A program made the translations under genes and the position numbers. DNA of 64,000 bases from Nigrospora sphaerica (Eukaryota > Ascomycota > Sordariomycetes > Amphisphaeriales > Apiosporaceae), in the NCBI GenBank assembly GCA_018287875.1, contig JAGVVL010000002.1:4712001-4776000 (forward strand). The letters run 5' to 3'. The notes beneath the pieces are model-generated. The model had not been told where the DNA came from. It was given only the letters and a program-made list of their open reading frames with translations, and ran no database searches. How positions within the stretch are numbered: position 1 is the stretch's first letter; each line of letters opens with the position of its first letter. This document shows positions 23,037-33,345 of the stretch, piece by piece.

Positions 23037-23463
23037 CTAGTTTTGGTTCTTCTCGGCCTTGGCCTTCGTGCGCTTCTGTAGCTCCTGGATATCGGCGGGG
23101 TCACGTTCGGCCCGGACAGCCTCCTCGCTGTCCGATGCCAGCTCGGGCTTCCATTCGCCCTTGCCGGCCTTTTGTTTGGCCAGCAGGTCCTGCTTGTGCT
23201 TTTCTTGGACGGTCGGGTCCTCCAGGTTGTGGTCTGTTGAGCCCCCGGGGAGTTCTGTCAGCTGGCTTCCGCTGGGCGCCGGAGGACGGTGGCTAAGGCA
23301 AGCTGCTGGAAGAGTCCATGGAGGAAGGGGGGAGGCACTTACGGACTGCGCTCTCCTTGTGCCGCAGGAAGGCGGTAGAGGCGATGGTGCGCGTCTGTCG
23401 GCTGGCGATGCCGGCGGCGAAGCGAGCCGAGGCGGCAGAGTGGGCGAGGAATCGGGCGGCCAT
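23037..23463 (-). CDS. Small predicted mitochondrial protein of unknown function
   Basis: Two exons, complement(23343-23463, 23037-23233), with a 109-nt intron (23234-23342), give 105 aa. The N-terminus (MAARFLAHSAASARFAAGIASR) is a typical mitochondrial presequence: Arg-rich, Ala/Ser-rich, no acids. The mature part is short, charged and probably helical: HHNLEDPTVQEKHKQDLLAK, then QKAGKGEWKPELASDSEEAVRAERD, ending KAEKNQN. The EWKPELASDSEEAV segment feels familiar from other filamentous fungal genomes, but I cannot name a function. Splicing was chosen because donor GTAAGT, acceptor ACAG and phase 1 all fit and remove a stop. It is a small soluble protein without a membrane segment. Confidence 0.75.
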
Positions 23464-25756
23464 TGTTGATGGTAGTGGTGAGTGATGGGGCTTTCTTAGG
23501 TAACGGTGCAAGAGAGATGAAAACAACAGCAAAAAAAAGACTTGAAATGGATCGAGGGAAGAGGTTTTTCTCGCGCAGACCGGAGCGTTAGGAAAATGTA
23601 CTAGTTTCCAGCTCATGACCGAATCCAACCCCAGCAGGACTTCTCTTCAGCGGCAGCTGGTCATGGTTACCCGAGGATCAACGGACCTCCCAAGAGCTTC
23701 TCTGGCCCCCGCGTACGTCGTACTCCTATGGAACCCATTCAGGTGTAAAGCGGATGCGTTCATTGGCCGGTGCTGGTGACGTCACTATAGCTGCACCAGC
23801 CTGTCCACTGCCCGTGAAGCTCGCCAGTGGAGTCGCAAGGGGGGGACACCAACCGATGCATCCCCTCGGGCAGAAGGGGCCATTTCCGAGCCTCTAGCGA
23901 GATCCAAACGGATGAAACGCGTATGCCTACGTAAGTACAAGGAATTAATATTTACCTAATTACTTGTCTGCTTGCTCATACGATGTAAGGTATTTTTGTA
24001 CCTCCGTTGACCTACCGGTCTCGTGGCTGGATCTGGCATACCTACGACCCGAATATGGATGTTGCGATCAGAAGCTCGCGAGCTTTTTTTTTTAATCCCC
24101 AGCTACGCACCCTATCCACTGGGAGAGGCGCGTATGTCCGCACCACCCATGCGCTTTGTCGTCATAGCCCCCCCCGAGCAATGCCGTCTCCGGGTGAAGA
24201 TATCCATCCGCAGGCAAACGGACTTGCCCAGCCTTTCTCCCAGCCCCATTTCTCAGCTACGATTACCTATAAAGCCCTTCAAGCACGTGCGGGTTACACC
24301 ACAGCATGTAATCGAAAGAAAGCACCTAGTAGGATACGATGCCACTACACGAGTTGTCGGTAGGATCCCATGACGCGCTGAACCCACAGCCCCGCGCCGA
24401 ACATCGACAACTATTCGTGCAAGCAGGCCGACAAGACGGTAGCTTTGGCTACTCCCGAATTTAGAAGTGTGAATTGAGATGGCGGGTGATGATTCTCACC
24501 TTTCCCACTCACGGCTCATCGGTCTCTGCCTCTTATAGCTTTGGCACGCCTCAGACGTGGAGGGCCCTTTCTTGTAGGTCTCAACATGTGGGAACATAAG
24601 AACTCGGCAATTTGTCATCGCACCCAGCGTGTACCGTGACTTGTGCTTGCTGAAGGCTCGGCCAGACGCTCTCTACTAACCGGTACGGAGACAGAGGGCC
24701 GGCTTATATAAGCATATATTTACGATGAGTCATCCGTATATAATGCTACGAAGGGAGTCATGGTGCCGCCGTTGTGCAAACCCGGCCGTCTTGCCTTGCA
24801 CGGGGTCATATTCTCATCAAACCATAAAATCGGATGTTGTAGCAATCCATGGGCTTATAAGAATTTGGTGGGAGTAGCGTACCTCGAGGAGACAGATTGT
24901 GTTACCGTAGGCATTTATTTACTACATTTTGAGCAAGTACCCAAGCTACCTCATCTTGAAGAACCAGTGCGATAAAAGGAAGTCGGCCCCTTATCCTAAC
25001 ACGATAGAGACGGGGGTAATTATACCGCATACGATTCAATGGATCTCCTGGAAACAACGGGATGGATTCCTTCCATGCCTGAAGCCCCCTCGTATCCCGC
25101 AGACGGTTTAGCGCGATGCGGGGCGAGCAGCGGAAGACAGCCCTGCAGGGGGCCCCAAGTTGACTGTTTGCGGCTACAACTAGACAGTCAGAAATGCGAC
25201 CTGCATGGCCCGAGCTCCCAAACCTCCAAACTTCGGGCATCGCAACCAGTCCGATGCTGGCTTTCCAACCTCATCGCTGCAGTCACACCCACTGCGACCC
25301 AGAGCTGCGCGCCGCCCTCCCATCCAGATAGAGGCGCGCATAACATACAGTGTAAACGTCGCAGGATAGACGAGGTACGTGGTTCCTCATTTGCCGTCGC
25401 CGCCGCCGCTGCGCGCATGGATTCCGATTTGGCCGAGAGAGTCGATGCGATGCCGTTGGTGCGGTCCGCCGTCGATGCTATTCCCCTGAACAGTCACCCA
25501 AACTCCCCACAAGCGCTTGCTTATGCCGCCAGCGCGCCTTCTGTTCACCATCACCTGAAATATGTATGGCAAGTGCCAACCATCACTGGCACCAGTCTGA
25601 ATGGACACGACGCGTTCTCAGTCTATTCCTACCTACTACCCCCCTCCTCCAGCCTCTCCCACTTGCTCCCGCAAACGCTCCCACCCTCAATGCATTTGCA
25701 TCGCCTTCAGCCCACCATCGCCTTCCCCGTGTTCTCATTTTCCCCGTGCATCCAAA
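23464..25756. other. Intergenic, divergent region between small mitochondrial and Ulp1-like genes
   Basis: 2.3 kb. No convincing ORF or RNA. The Ulp1-like reading frame stays open upstream of its start to about 25601. Patches near 23930-24000 and 24700-24760 are AT-richer than the surroundings. Confidence 0.55.
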
Positions 25757-28654
25757 ATGCCTGCCACTTTCATTTTAGAGCAGTTCATTGACAAGGTGAA
25801 GCCAAACCCCTACTTCCCCAGTCGCCCCCCGGGCAGTGTACAGCCGCCCCTGGAGCTACATTCCACCAAGAAGCCGTCGCACTTCCTCCACTGCGTGAAG
25901 TGCCAACGTCACAGAGGCCGCGAGACGCGTCGCGCAGCGCTACGTGCTGTCGAGTCCACTCGTCGAACTTCTCGCGCCTTGGAATCGTCCTGGGAACCAG
26001 GCCGGCGCTCGCGCTCTCATCTTGCACGCCGTACATCACGTAGCGTAACGCTGCTACTGCCCAACAGGGCCACACCTGTCTCTCCCGCGAGAGAAGTATC
26101 ATTTCCAATCTCCAGGAACCCCTTCACCCAAGTTCCTCTCAACGTAGCCACTTCCGCGGCATGTGTGCCCGTCTCCGCGGCCAAAATACCAGAGACCACC
26201 TCTGCGGCGAACTGGCCGCCTCTTGAGCCATCATTTATTACTCATGTTCCTTCGGATAATCCAGCTTCGAAAGTACTCTCGGGCACACCCAGTCCTACAT
26301 CACAACCCACGCTTAACCCCGGATCTCTCCCCTACTGCTGGGCCCCCGGGGTCAGTTACCACGATTCGGAAGATCTTCTCCGCAATCGTCTCGGCCTCGA
26401 GAGGAGCTTCGCAGCGTATCTTGACAAAGGCATCTGCCCAAAGCACAAAAACAAAGTCGCCGACGTCGTGGGATCCTACGGGGGCATCTCGCTAGACCCC
26501 AAAGAAGAGTTGCGCCAACCGAAGATAAATCATCGTGTACGCAGAGCTGTGCCGATTCCATCCGAGTTCTCCTCCAGGCGCATTTTCGCGGCCGCAATCG
26601 AGCAGCCCAGGCACCGAAAACAATCTGGGTGCAAACAGCGCAGAGTCGCTCGCAGGTTTATAAACCTATCCGATCCCAAAAACGATTCCGCAAAAGTCCG
26701 GCGTCAAAAAGCCGCCAAGAAGAGAAAGCAGCAGAGAAGCGTGCTAAAGCGACAACGACGACCAGCCAACTTGGCAGCCTCGAAAAACGTACCGTGTGTC
26801 GCGGTTAGTTCCGCCAACACTGGCTTCTCTGCCAGTATCAATTACTCTACCCACACCCAGACCACGGCGGTCTCAAAGTCGACTTCCAGCATGAGCTGGT
26901 GGGATGGCGCCAAGGACTTTGCTGGCTGGGTTGCCAGTTCAGTCTACATCATAGCCGGCGGCAACCAGCATGACGGGGACGCAAATAATGCAGAACAGAG
27001 GAGAGGCTCGGAAGACGGTCGTCAGTCGCCCAAGCGTCAACGCACCGGTGATCATATTTCGGGGCAGTTGGGATGGCAGTCAGGTCCCATTGGCCTAGAC
27101 GACCACATGGCCAATGATGACCCGATGGATGTTGAAACACCTTCACCCGAACCGGCCCCGTCTGCCCATGTAGGTTTCTTCGCGACCCCAGGGTCACCCC
27201 CGCAAGTACTATTTCGTCACTCTACCAGTACACTCGGTATCAGGCAATCCACAGCCACCACAACCGCCATACGGGCGATGAGAACAACTATGTACTCTCC
27301 TAGGGGCGCCGCCACACCGGAAAGACGTTCGCAAGGTGGCTTGCGAAATTCTCTCGGTAGCTCCTCAACGCCTCGTTTAGCGTCTCTGCGTCAACAGGAC
27401 AATGAAGTTGCTCGACTTCCACCTCGAACCTCACCCGCCAATGACCACGGCAACTGGGCCAGCAGCCCTGCTGCTCATACGACACATGCGGCAGGACAGC
27501 GGGGTACTCCTTCCAAGGTCCACGGCGCGCCTGGTGGCTGGACGAGGAGTCCGCAGCCGCAAAATACACAGTGGTCTACTTATCGACGCTCGACCACCTC
27601 CGAAACGTCTGTGTCATCGTCAAGCTTGGCCCTGGGCGACGCAGATAAGGGAAGCAGCGACGACGAAGCGCAGGTTTTCGGAGAGATCCCCCGGCTTGAC
27701 CCACCAGCTTCGTACAAGCGACGCACCGACTGGTTTTCGGATGACGCCGCCCATTGTCTCCCCGGTCTTGCCAACCTGTCCTTGACGCCAGACGATAAGA
27801 AGCTCGAGCAGTTGAACCAGGAGAAACGCGAGCGCGAGCGGTTGGTCGAAGAAGCACGCCGCGCGGCCGAAAGAGCCAAATGGGATACACACCTACAATC
27901 TTTAGGGCTACGCAGCCCCAGACGGACCATGATCACGGACCTCAACAAGGGCTGGAACGAGAAGGTGAACAACTTGTTGGTCGACTCCAAGGTCACATGT
28001 TCGGGCCCCGAAGCCGTCACGATGACACCACGCGACTTTGCCAAGCTGGTGCCCGCTCATGTGTGGCTCAATGATAGTGCTGTCCAGGCGGCCCTAACGG
28101 AGCTAGCCACTGCCATAAACAAGGCTGCTGGGGTGGTTTTAAAGCAGAACACGCCGAGATGTGCCGCCCTGGGCCCCTTTTTCTGGAGCAATCTCGTGGA
28201 CAGCGGCCCCAAGAACAAGGAGCGAATGCTCAAACGGACTTGGGGCATCACGCCCCAGAACTTTCTCGACATCGAAACTCTCTTGATGCCTATCAACTCC
28301 AACAATCACTGGACATTCATGCTGATTCGCCCCAAACGCCGAGAGCTGGCCTACGTCGACTCCATGGGGGGCAGTGGTCATCAGCGCATTGACATCGCCC
28401 TCAAGTTCATCGAGGTGTTCTTGGGAGAAGAGCGATGGAACGCCGAGGAATGGAAGGCGATCAATCTCAAGATCCCCAGGCAGTCGAACGGTTACGACTG
28501 CGGGGTGTTCGTCATCACCAACGCTATGTACCTCGCTCTTGGCCTCGACCCCATGGCATACTCGGAAAGCGACATGCCCCTTCAGCGGAGACGAATTGCC
28601 GCGGCCCTCCTTAACGGGGGATTCAAAGGCGAGTTTGACCTCATGGGCCTTTGA
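25757..28654 (+). CDS. ulp1: Ulp1-type SUMO protease (C48 cysteine peptidase)
   Basis: Isopeptidase that matures SUMO and removes it from targets, typically at the nuclear envelope. Single exon, 965 aa. The C-terminal about 210 residues are the C48 domain. The catalytic set is H851 (NNHWTF), D868 (AYVDSM), Q909 (IPRQSN) and C915 (GYDCGVF); the 17-residue His-Asp and 6-residue Gln-Cys spacings equal those of yeast Ulp1. The domain opens with VPAHVWLNDSAVQAAL, whereas canonical Ulp1 has WLND followed by I/Y, and carries MLKRTWGITPQNFLDIETLLMPIN. The long N-terminus is basic and disordered: Arg-rich near 45-90, a Lys/Arg cluster (KKRKQQRSVLKRQRR, about 325-340) that looks like an NLS, and a hydrophobic SWWDGAKDFAGWVASSVYIIAGG patch. 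The chosen ATG has A at -3; the in-frame 25601 ATG is less likely. Confidence 0.93.
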   Translation: MPATFILEQFIDKVKPNPYFPSRPPGSVQPPLELHSTKKPSHFLHCVKCQRHRGRETRRAALRAVESTRRTSRALESSWEPGRRSRSHLARRTSRSVTLLLPNRATPVSPAREVSFPISRNPFTQVPLNVATSAACVPVSAAKIPETTSAANWPPLEPSFITHVPSDNPASKVLSGTPSPTSQPTLNPGSLPYCWAPGVSYHDSEDLLRNRLGLERSFAAYLDKGICPKHKNKVADVVGSYGGISLDPKEELRQPKINHRVRRAVPIPSEFSSRRIFAAAIEQPRHRKQSGCKQRRVARRFINLSDPKNDSAKVRRQKAAKKRKQQRSVLKRQRRPANLAASKNVPCVAVSSANTGFSASINYSTHTQTTAVSKSTSSMSWWDGAKDFAGWVASSVYIIAGGNQHDGDANNAEQRRGSEDGRQSPKRQRTGDHISGQLGWQSGPIGLDDHMANDDPMDVETPSPEPAPSAHVGFFATPGSPPQVLFRHSTSTLGIRQSTATTTAIRAMRTTMYSPRGAATPERRSQGGLRNSLGSSSTPRLASLRQQDNEVARLPPRTSPANDHGNWASSPAAHTTHAAGQRGTPSKVHGAPGGWTRSPQPQNTQWSTYRRSTTSETSVSSSSLALGDADKGSSDDEAQVFGEIPRLDPPASYKRRTDWFSDDAAHCLPGLANLSLTPDDKKLEQLNQEKRERERLVEEARRAAERAKWDTHLQSLGLRSPRRTMITDLNKGWNEKVNNLLVDSKVTCSGPEAVTMTPRDFAKLVPAHVWLNDSAVQAALTELATAINKAAGVVLKQNTPRCAALGPFFWSNLVDSGPKNKERMLKRTWGITPQNFLDIETLLMPINSNNHWTFMLIRPKRRELAYVDSMGGSGHQRIDIALKFIEVFLGEERWNAEEWKAINLKIPRQSNGYDCGVFVITNAMYLALGLDPMAYSESDMPLQRRRIAAALLNGGFKGEFDLMGL

Positions 28655-29543
28655 GGATCATCGGGCTCCAGAAGCCACGAGCGTGCTGCCTTTGCTCTGA
28701 GTGTACCCAGTAGGAATCCTTGCTGGGAAGTGGTCGTAGGACGACCATGGTTCGTTTTGGAATTAGGAGGGAATGAATAAAGGCGTTGAACACGGCAGGC
28801 GTTTGTTTTCGCTAGGCCGGAAGATATCCAAGAAGGACAGGGTTGCATGGCACGGAGTTGTTGCTCTCTTTGTATTTCAAACTTGGACTATACCCCGATG
28901 TGAGCCACACACGGGTTTCGCATGGTTGCCCCAAAGAGACCCATAACTAGCTGTTCTCTTCATACGAGCCGGAAGCGGACATGGTGTCTTGTAGAGTATA
29001 ATTGGAGAGTGCGCCTTGTAGACGGCCAAGGCGGATTCCAAAACCCGGACAAACGCATGACGGCATTGGGAGAAAAGAAAAGTTGCGAAATAAAATCATG
29101 GCCGGGTCGAAAGGGTATCTTCCAATTCTTTCTCTCTCTAAACAAAAAAGGATCCAACTCAACTATGGAGGCCCGAGGGGCACGCGACGTTTGATCTAGG
29201 TCGCGCCGGACGTCGAATGGCACAGCAGCCGCCAAACGCACGTCCTCTCTTTCCTTCTCAACATCTAGGGTTCCCGAACGCCGTGCCAATGTCACAGCGC
29301 CGGGCGGGCAGTAAAAGTGTATGCCCGCCGGGCCGGACGGAACCGTCGGCCGGATTCAGTCCAAAAAGGTGCCGAGCCCGGCCGAGCCCACGTTTCGTCG
29401 CCCGGCAGGGCAGCACGGCCCTTCTTACGCGTTACCGCGCCTCGGGTAACACCACGCCACGGCCCCGAGGTGGAGGGGGAAGGGGTCGTCGGGGCCTCCG
29501 GAACCGGGAGGAGGCTAGGAAGGGGAGGGATTGAAGTCGGCAG
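28655..29543. other. Intergenic between convergent ulp1 and carrier genes
   Basis: About 890 bp of 3' flanks. No gene or RNA supported. Confidence 0.6.
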
Positions 29544-32165
29544 CTAGGTCAGGTTCATGAGGTCCTTGGCGCGCTCGTAGACGACCCAGGTGATGCTGAG
29601 GGCGGGGGCGACCTTCATGATGTTGGGGGTGAGGCCCTTGTAGAGGCCGCGGTAGCCCTCGTGGCGCCACGTCTTGCGGGCGACGTCGGCGATGCCCGTG
29701 TAGCGGGCGGGGTGCATGCGCGTGCCCTGCGTCTGCAGGCGGGTGCGCAGGACGTTGAGCGGGTAGACGATGGTGGCGCCGAGAGCGCCTGAGAAGGCGC
29801 CGAAGACGCCCGTCAGCCACGTCGGCGGCTGGATGTCTTCCTCGTGGCGACCTGACTGCCGCGCCTTCCACGTCACGTACCGGCCCTTGAGGAACTCAAA
29901 CGTGAACATGTCGAAGGCCGAATACGGGAACATGCCGACGAGGCCCATGGTTACGCCGCGGTAGGCGGCGCGCCACCGGCCCTCGGCCCACATCTGTTGC
30001 CAAGTCTTGATCAGGAGCGTGCGCCCGCGCGCGCCGTCCTGCGTGTATTCCGACTGCAGTCTTTCGCCGCGCCGTCAGTACCAGCCGGCGTGGGGGGAGG
30101 CGAGGGGGAAGGAGGCTCTTACCGGAACTTGAGCGTGTCCACGGGGTAGACACAAAGCCTGCGCAGCCCGCTTTGTTAGTCACAGGACCCACCGACATCA
30201 CCAGAGCCCGGAAGGGGGGGGGGGGGTTAACGAACTGAGCAGTCATGCCGGCAACGCCACCGGCCACAAATTTGCTGCCCCAGTGAATCTGGTGCGTATC
30301 GCCGTGGCCTTCCAATTCGGCGAGCGCTCTCTTAGCCGCTTCGTACGTGCCGAACTGCAGAGGGCGTCAGCATCAAGGAGACTTTTGAGGGCCGGTGAGA
30401 CCAAGCCGAGGAGAAGAGGGACGAGGGTGACTTGCTCGTATCGCCGTTTCGGGCATAATCTTGACGACGTTGAGTCCGTTTCCTACAGGCAGGGTTAGTC
30501 GCAGCCCCGTCAGCCCTCCGGCGGGGCCCGAGGATCCGGAGAGCACTTACCGGCCCAGAAGCCCCTGAGTCCTCCCTCGGTGTACAGTTGCGTCATCGCC
30601 CTGGAGAGGGACCGGCTGAAGTTCCGGACGGCGTCGACCGGACGGCCCGTCTTGACGGCGTCCACGGCAGCATTCGTGTCAGATTTGGTGTTGACGAGGA
30701 GATAGACCTTGAGTCGATCTAATGGGGCGGTGGCAGTACGCGAAATACCCCCCGCCGCGGCCCCAGCGATGTAATAGCCTATTTGGGGGAGGTATTTAAT
30801 CAGCCAGAATTCCTCGACTTGAGCCTGCTCAGGCTTTCCGGTACGGATTCCAAGAAGCTGGTTGGCGGTCTGGTCGGCGTCCGGATAAGGCGTTAGAGGT
30901 TCCGTGGCCGAAGCGGCGGGCTCGACGCCGGGGGGTAACCCCGGAAGCGAGGTGGCGAGTGACGGATGTTGGGCAAGCACATGGCGGGCGGTGGCGGGCT
31001 CCAAGGCCGCGTCCGGGAATGGCTCCGAGGCCGTGGCGGAAGGATCGTCACGCCAGCCCGGTTTGGGCCCCTGGAGTTCCGGGGGTGAAGCGAGTCTGAA
31101 GATGGAACCGAAGATAACTTGAAGAAGAGATTTGGACGTCGTACCTAAGCCTTCGAGGGTTTCCTCGGTGATGATGGAGTCGCCCTCGGGGTTGAGGACC
31201 ACGACGTCAGAGTAGAACGACAATACGGTATTGAGGGTTGTGTGTGCATTGGCATGGTTATCATTGGGCATGAACAGGAGGAAGTCTCTGTGGCAGACCC
31301 CGTCTCCGTCAGTTATGGCCTTTTCCTTTCATATTCGAGGGAGAAGCGGACGGGGAGGGATGCACGTAGAGGGGCATGGATGTATGTCAAATACGGCCCG
31401 CTACGGGCTGCACACGCGGCGAACAGGCAGGGCACGAACTGTACGGGATGCGGCAGGACTCACCTCCATTCTGCAAAGCTGACATAGCCGTCCTTGTTCA
31501 TATCCATGTCCTCAAAGAAGGTGTTGAGCCTGCGCTGCGGCACGGCCAGGCCCACGCGCTGGAAGGCAGTCTGCAGCTCCTCCTTGTCCAGCCTGCCGTT
31601 GTTGTCGCGGTCTATCGACTTGAAGAGGAGGAAGAGCTGGCGCTCCGTCGCCTCGACAAAGACGCGGAACTCTATTCCCACAGCACCATCGGTCAGCCGA
31701 GTGCCCCCATACACGGCATGTAGGGTACCTGTGCGGGTGGGTGTGTGGGCGCGGGCGCGCGCGTGTTTCTTGGGCAAGCAGATGTACCCAGGGTGACGGC
31801 AAAGGAGTGAGAGGTCAAGGATGGGTTGTCGCAACAGGGACGGGGCTAGCTACCGACCTTCATACTGTATCTTCCCGTCGCCATTGGTGTCAACCGTGTT
31901 GGTAATTCTCTTCAGCAGCTCGTCGGCATTCTTCAGGGCTGAACCGGGTGACGTGCGTGTTAGCGGGGCAGCGCGAGCCAAGCCAAGAGGCGCGGGGGAG
32001 GGAGGAGGCAAGGGAAGACGAAGGGCGGCTCTCACGATGATCGATTTTGCGCAGTCCCTGCTGCAGTCCCCTCCAGTCCAGTTCGCCCCGTTGCTGGTGG
32101 TCCAGCTTCCTCCACAGCTCCTCAACGCGGGCGTCGCTTTGGTTCTGCGTCTCTTCCATGTTCAT
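29544..32165 (-). CDS. Calcium-binding mitochondrial carrier, Sal1/SCaMC (ATP-Mg/Pi) type
   Basis: Inner-membrane carrier that exchanges adenine nucleotide (ATP-Mg) for phosphate under Ca2+ control. Eight exons, complement(32036-32165, 31858-31938, 31464-31671, 30551-31287, 30436-30482, 30236-30354, 30123-30158, 29544-30060), give 624 aa. The N-terminal domain has one degenerate EF-hand (DHQQRGELDWRG) and three canonical calcium loops: D60-E71 (DTNGDGKIQYEE), D91-E102 (DRDNNGRLDKEE) and D127-E138 (DMNKDGYVSFAE). A Pro-rich insert precedes six carrier helices with signatures PLDRLK, PVDTLKFR and PLNVLRTR (the Asn is usual in repeat 3 of this subfamily). Intron 5 uses a GC donor. The start at 32165 is tentative; the ATG at 32159 or a small upstream exon is possible. 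All phases close exactly. Confidence 0.9.
30214..30226 (+). repeat. G13 homopolymer inside carrier intron 6
   Basis: Thirteen G on the + strand (poly-C in the transcript), within the intron at 30159-30235, acting as its pyrimidine-rich part close to the 5' end. Confidence 0.75.
30355..30435 (-). other. GC-AG intron of the carrier gene
   Basis: Donor CGA/GCAAGT, acceptor CTCTGCAG. Splicing joins ETAIR to FGTYEAAKR in phase 0, the expected carrier sequence, and no GT donor nearby gives an in-frame join. The GCAAGT hexamer with a purine before it is the usual form of the minor GC-AG class. Confidence 0.8.
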
Positions 32166-33345
32166 CTCGACCTCGGTCAGCACGTCCGAGACCTTCCTGT
32201 TGGCGTGTCGGGGCGCGGCATCGGCTGCCAGGCGGAGGGGCGGGGGGCAATGGCGCAGGACAGTCGCGTCTTGGGTCAGGGTTGTCTGCACCGCATTGCG
32301 CGCGCCCGGGGTGGCGACGAGGAGACTGGGTGTGTGTGGCGGCTATCGCAGGCCTCCCGGTCGGTTGTGGTAGTGGTGATACGGGACGTACGACGATGGC
32401 GGCAAGCTTCTTTCCCTGCGCCCCTTGCCAAAGTCGGTCGGTCGGTCCACCGTGGGCTGCCGGTCCGGTTGGTACCCCGAGAATTCCTGGAGGGGGTTTC
32501 GGTCCCCGTATAGACGCTGGCAGTTCGGGTGCTGGCGGTTTGGCTGGGCCACGGCAAGGCAATGCGGGCAACGATGCTGTCTAGCACTTCGTCTCTGTTC
32601 GAGGCGGGAAGCTCTCCAGTCTCAGCTGTTGCTTCTGGTGTAGCAGGAACCGGGAATGTGGGGACTACCTACGTAGGTTATTTCAGTATGTACATTTGCA
32701 GTACTTGCATGCGTGCCTACTTTATCTACGAAGTACACATCTCAATCGTTATCAAAAAAGTACAGCTACGTATACTACTTAACTTCCATAGCACCAATGG
32801 TATTGCTTGGGTTCTATTAGGTAAGTAATACCGAACCTCTTCCTATTGACCGACCGGTTCCGGGCTCCTCCGTGTTCTAGTGATGGACAGTGGGACAGGG
32901 AGTTCGTCAGCGTCGAGGGCCAACACCATGCTGCAATGGGCAAATGAATGCCTTGTGAGCTGGCGACAGGTGCTGCTGTGGTGAGCACACGCTTTGCAGT
33001 GGGTGGGTAATTATTACATGATGCATGTAGCCTGTTGATGATGGCCCCTCCGAGGAACGGTCGTTTGGGGGGAACACTCCCCATCCTGAAGCCTAAGTGG
33101 CCAGCCTTTCTGCTACACACCGTACTACCCCTCGAGTCAGCCTCGTGTCGCAACAGCATGAGGCAACCGGCAACAACAACTCCGTGTCTGCCGCTATCTC
33201 CTTCGGCCGGCCGCTCGCTGCAGCCTCGCAGCTGAAAGAGAACCCACCTACAACATCCTGCTTCCCCCATTCCCATATCACCACCGCCGCTGCGACCACC
33301 CCGACTCCCGCGGGACCCCCCCCATTATCTGCTACCACCGTCGCC
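32166..33345. other. Intergenic, divergent promoter region of carrier and cyclin C genes
   Basis: 1.18 kb. The part next to 32166 could hold a small first exon of the carrier. An exact 12-bp palindrome ACCTACGTAGGT lies at 32667-32678. The cyclin C frame stays open upstream to 33097, but composition there is leader-like. Confidence 0.5.
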
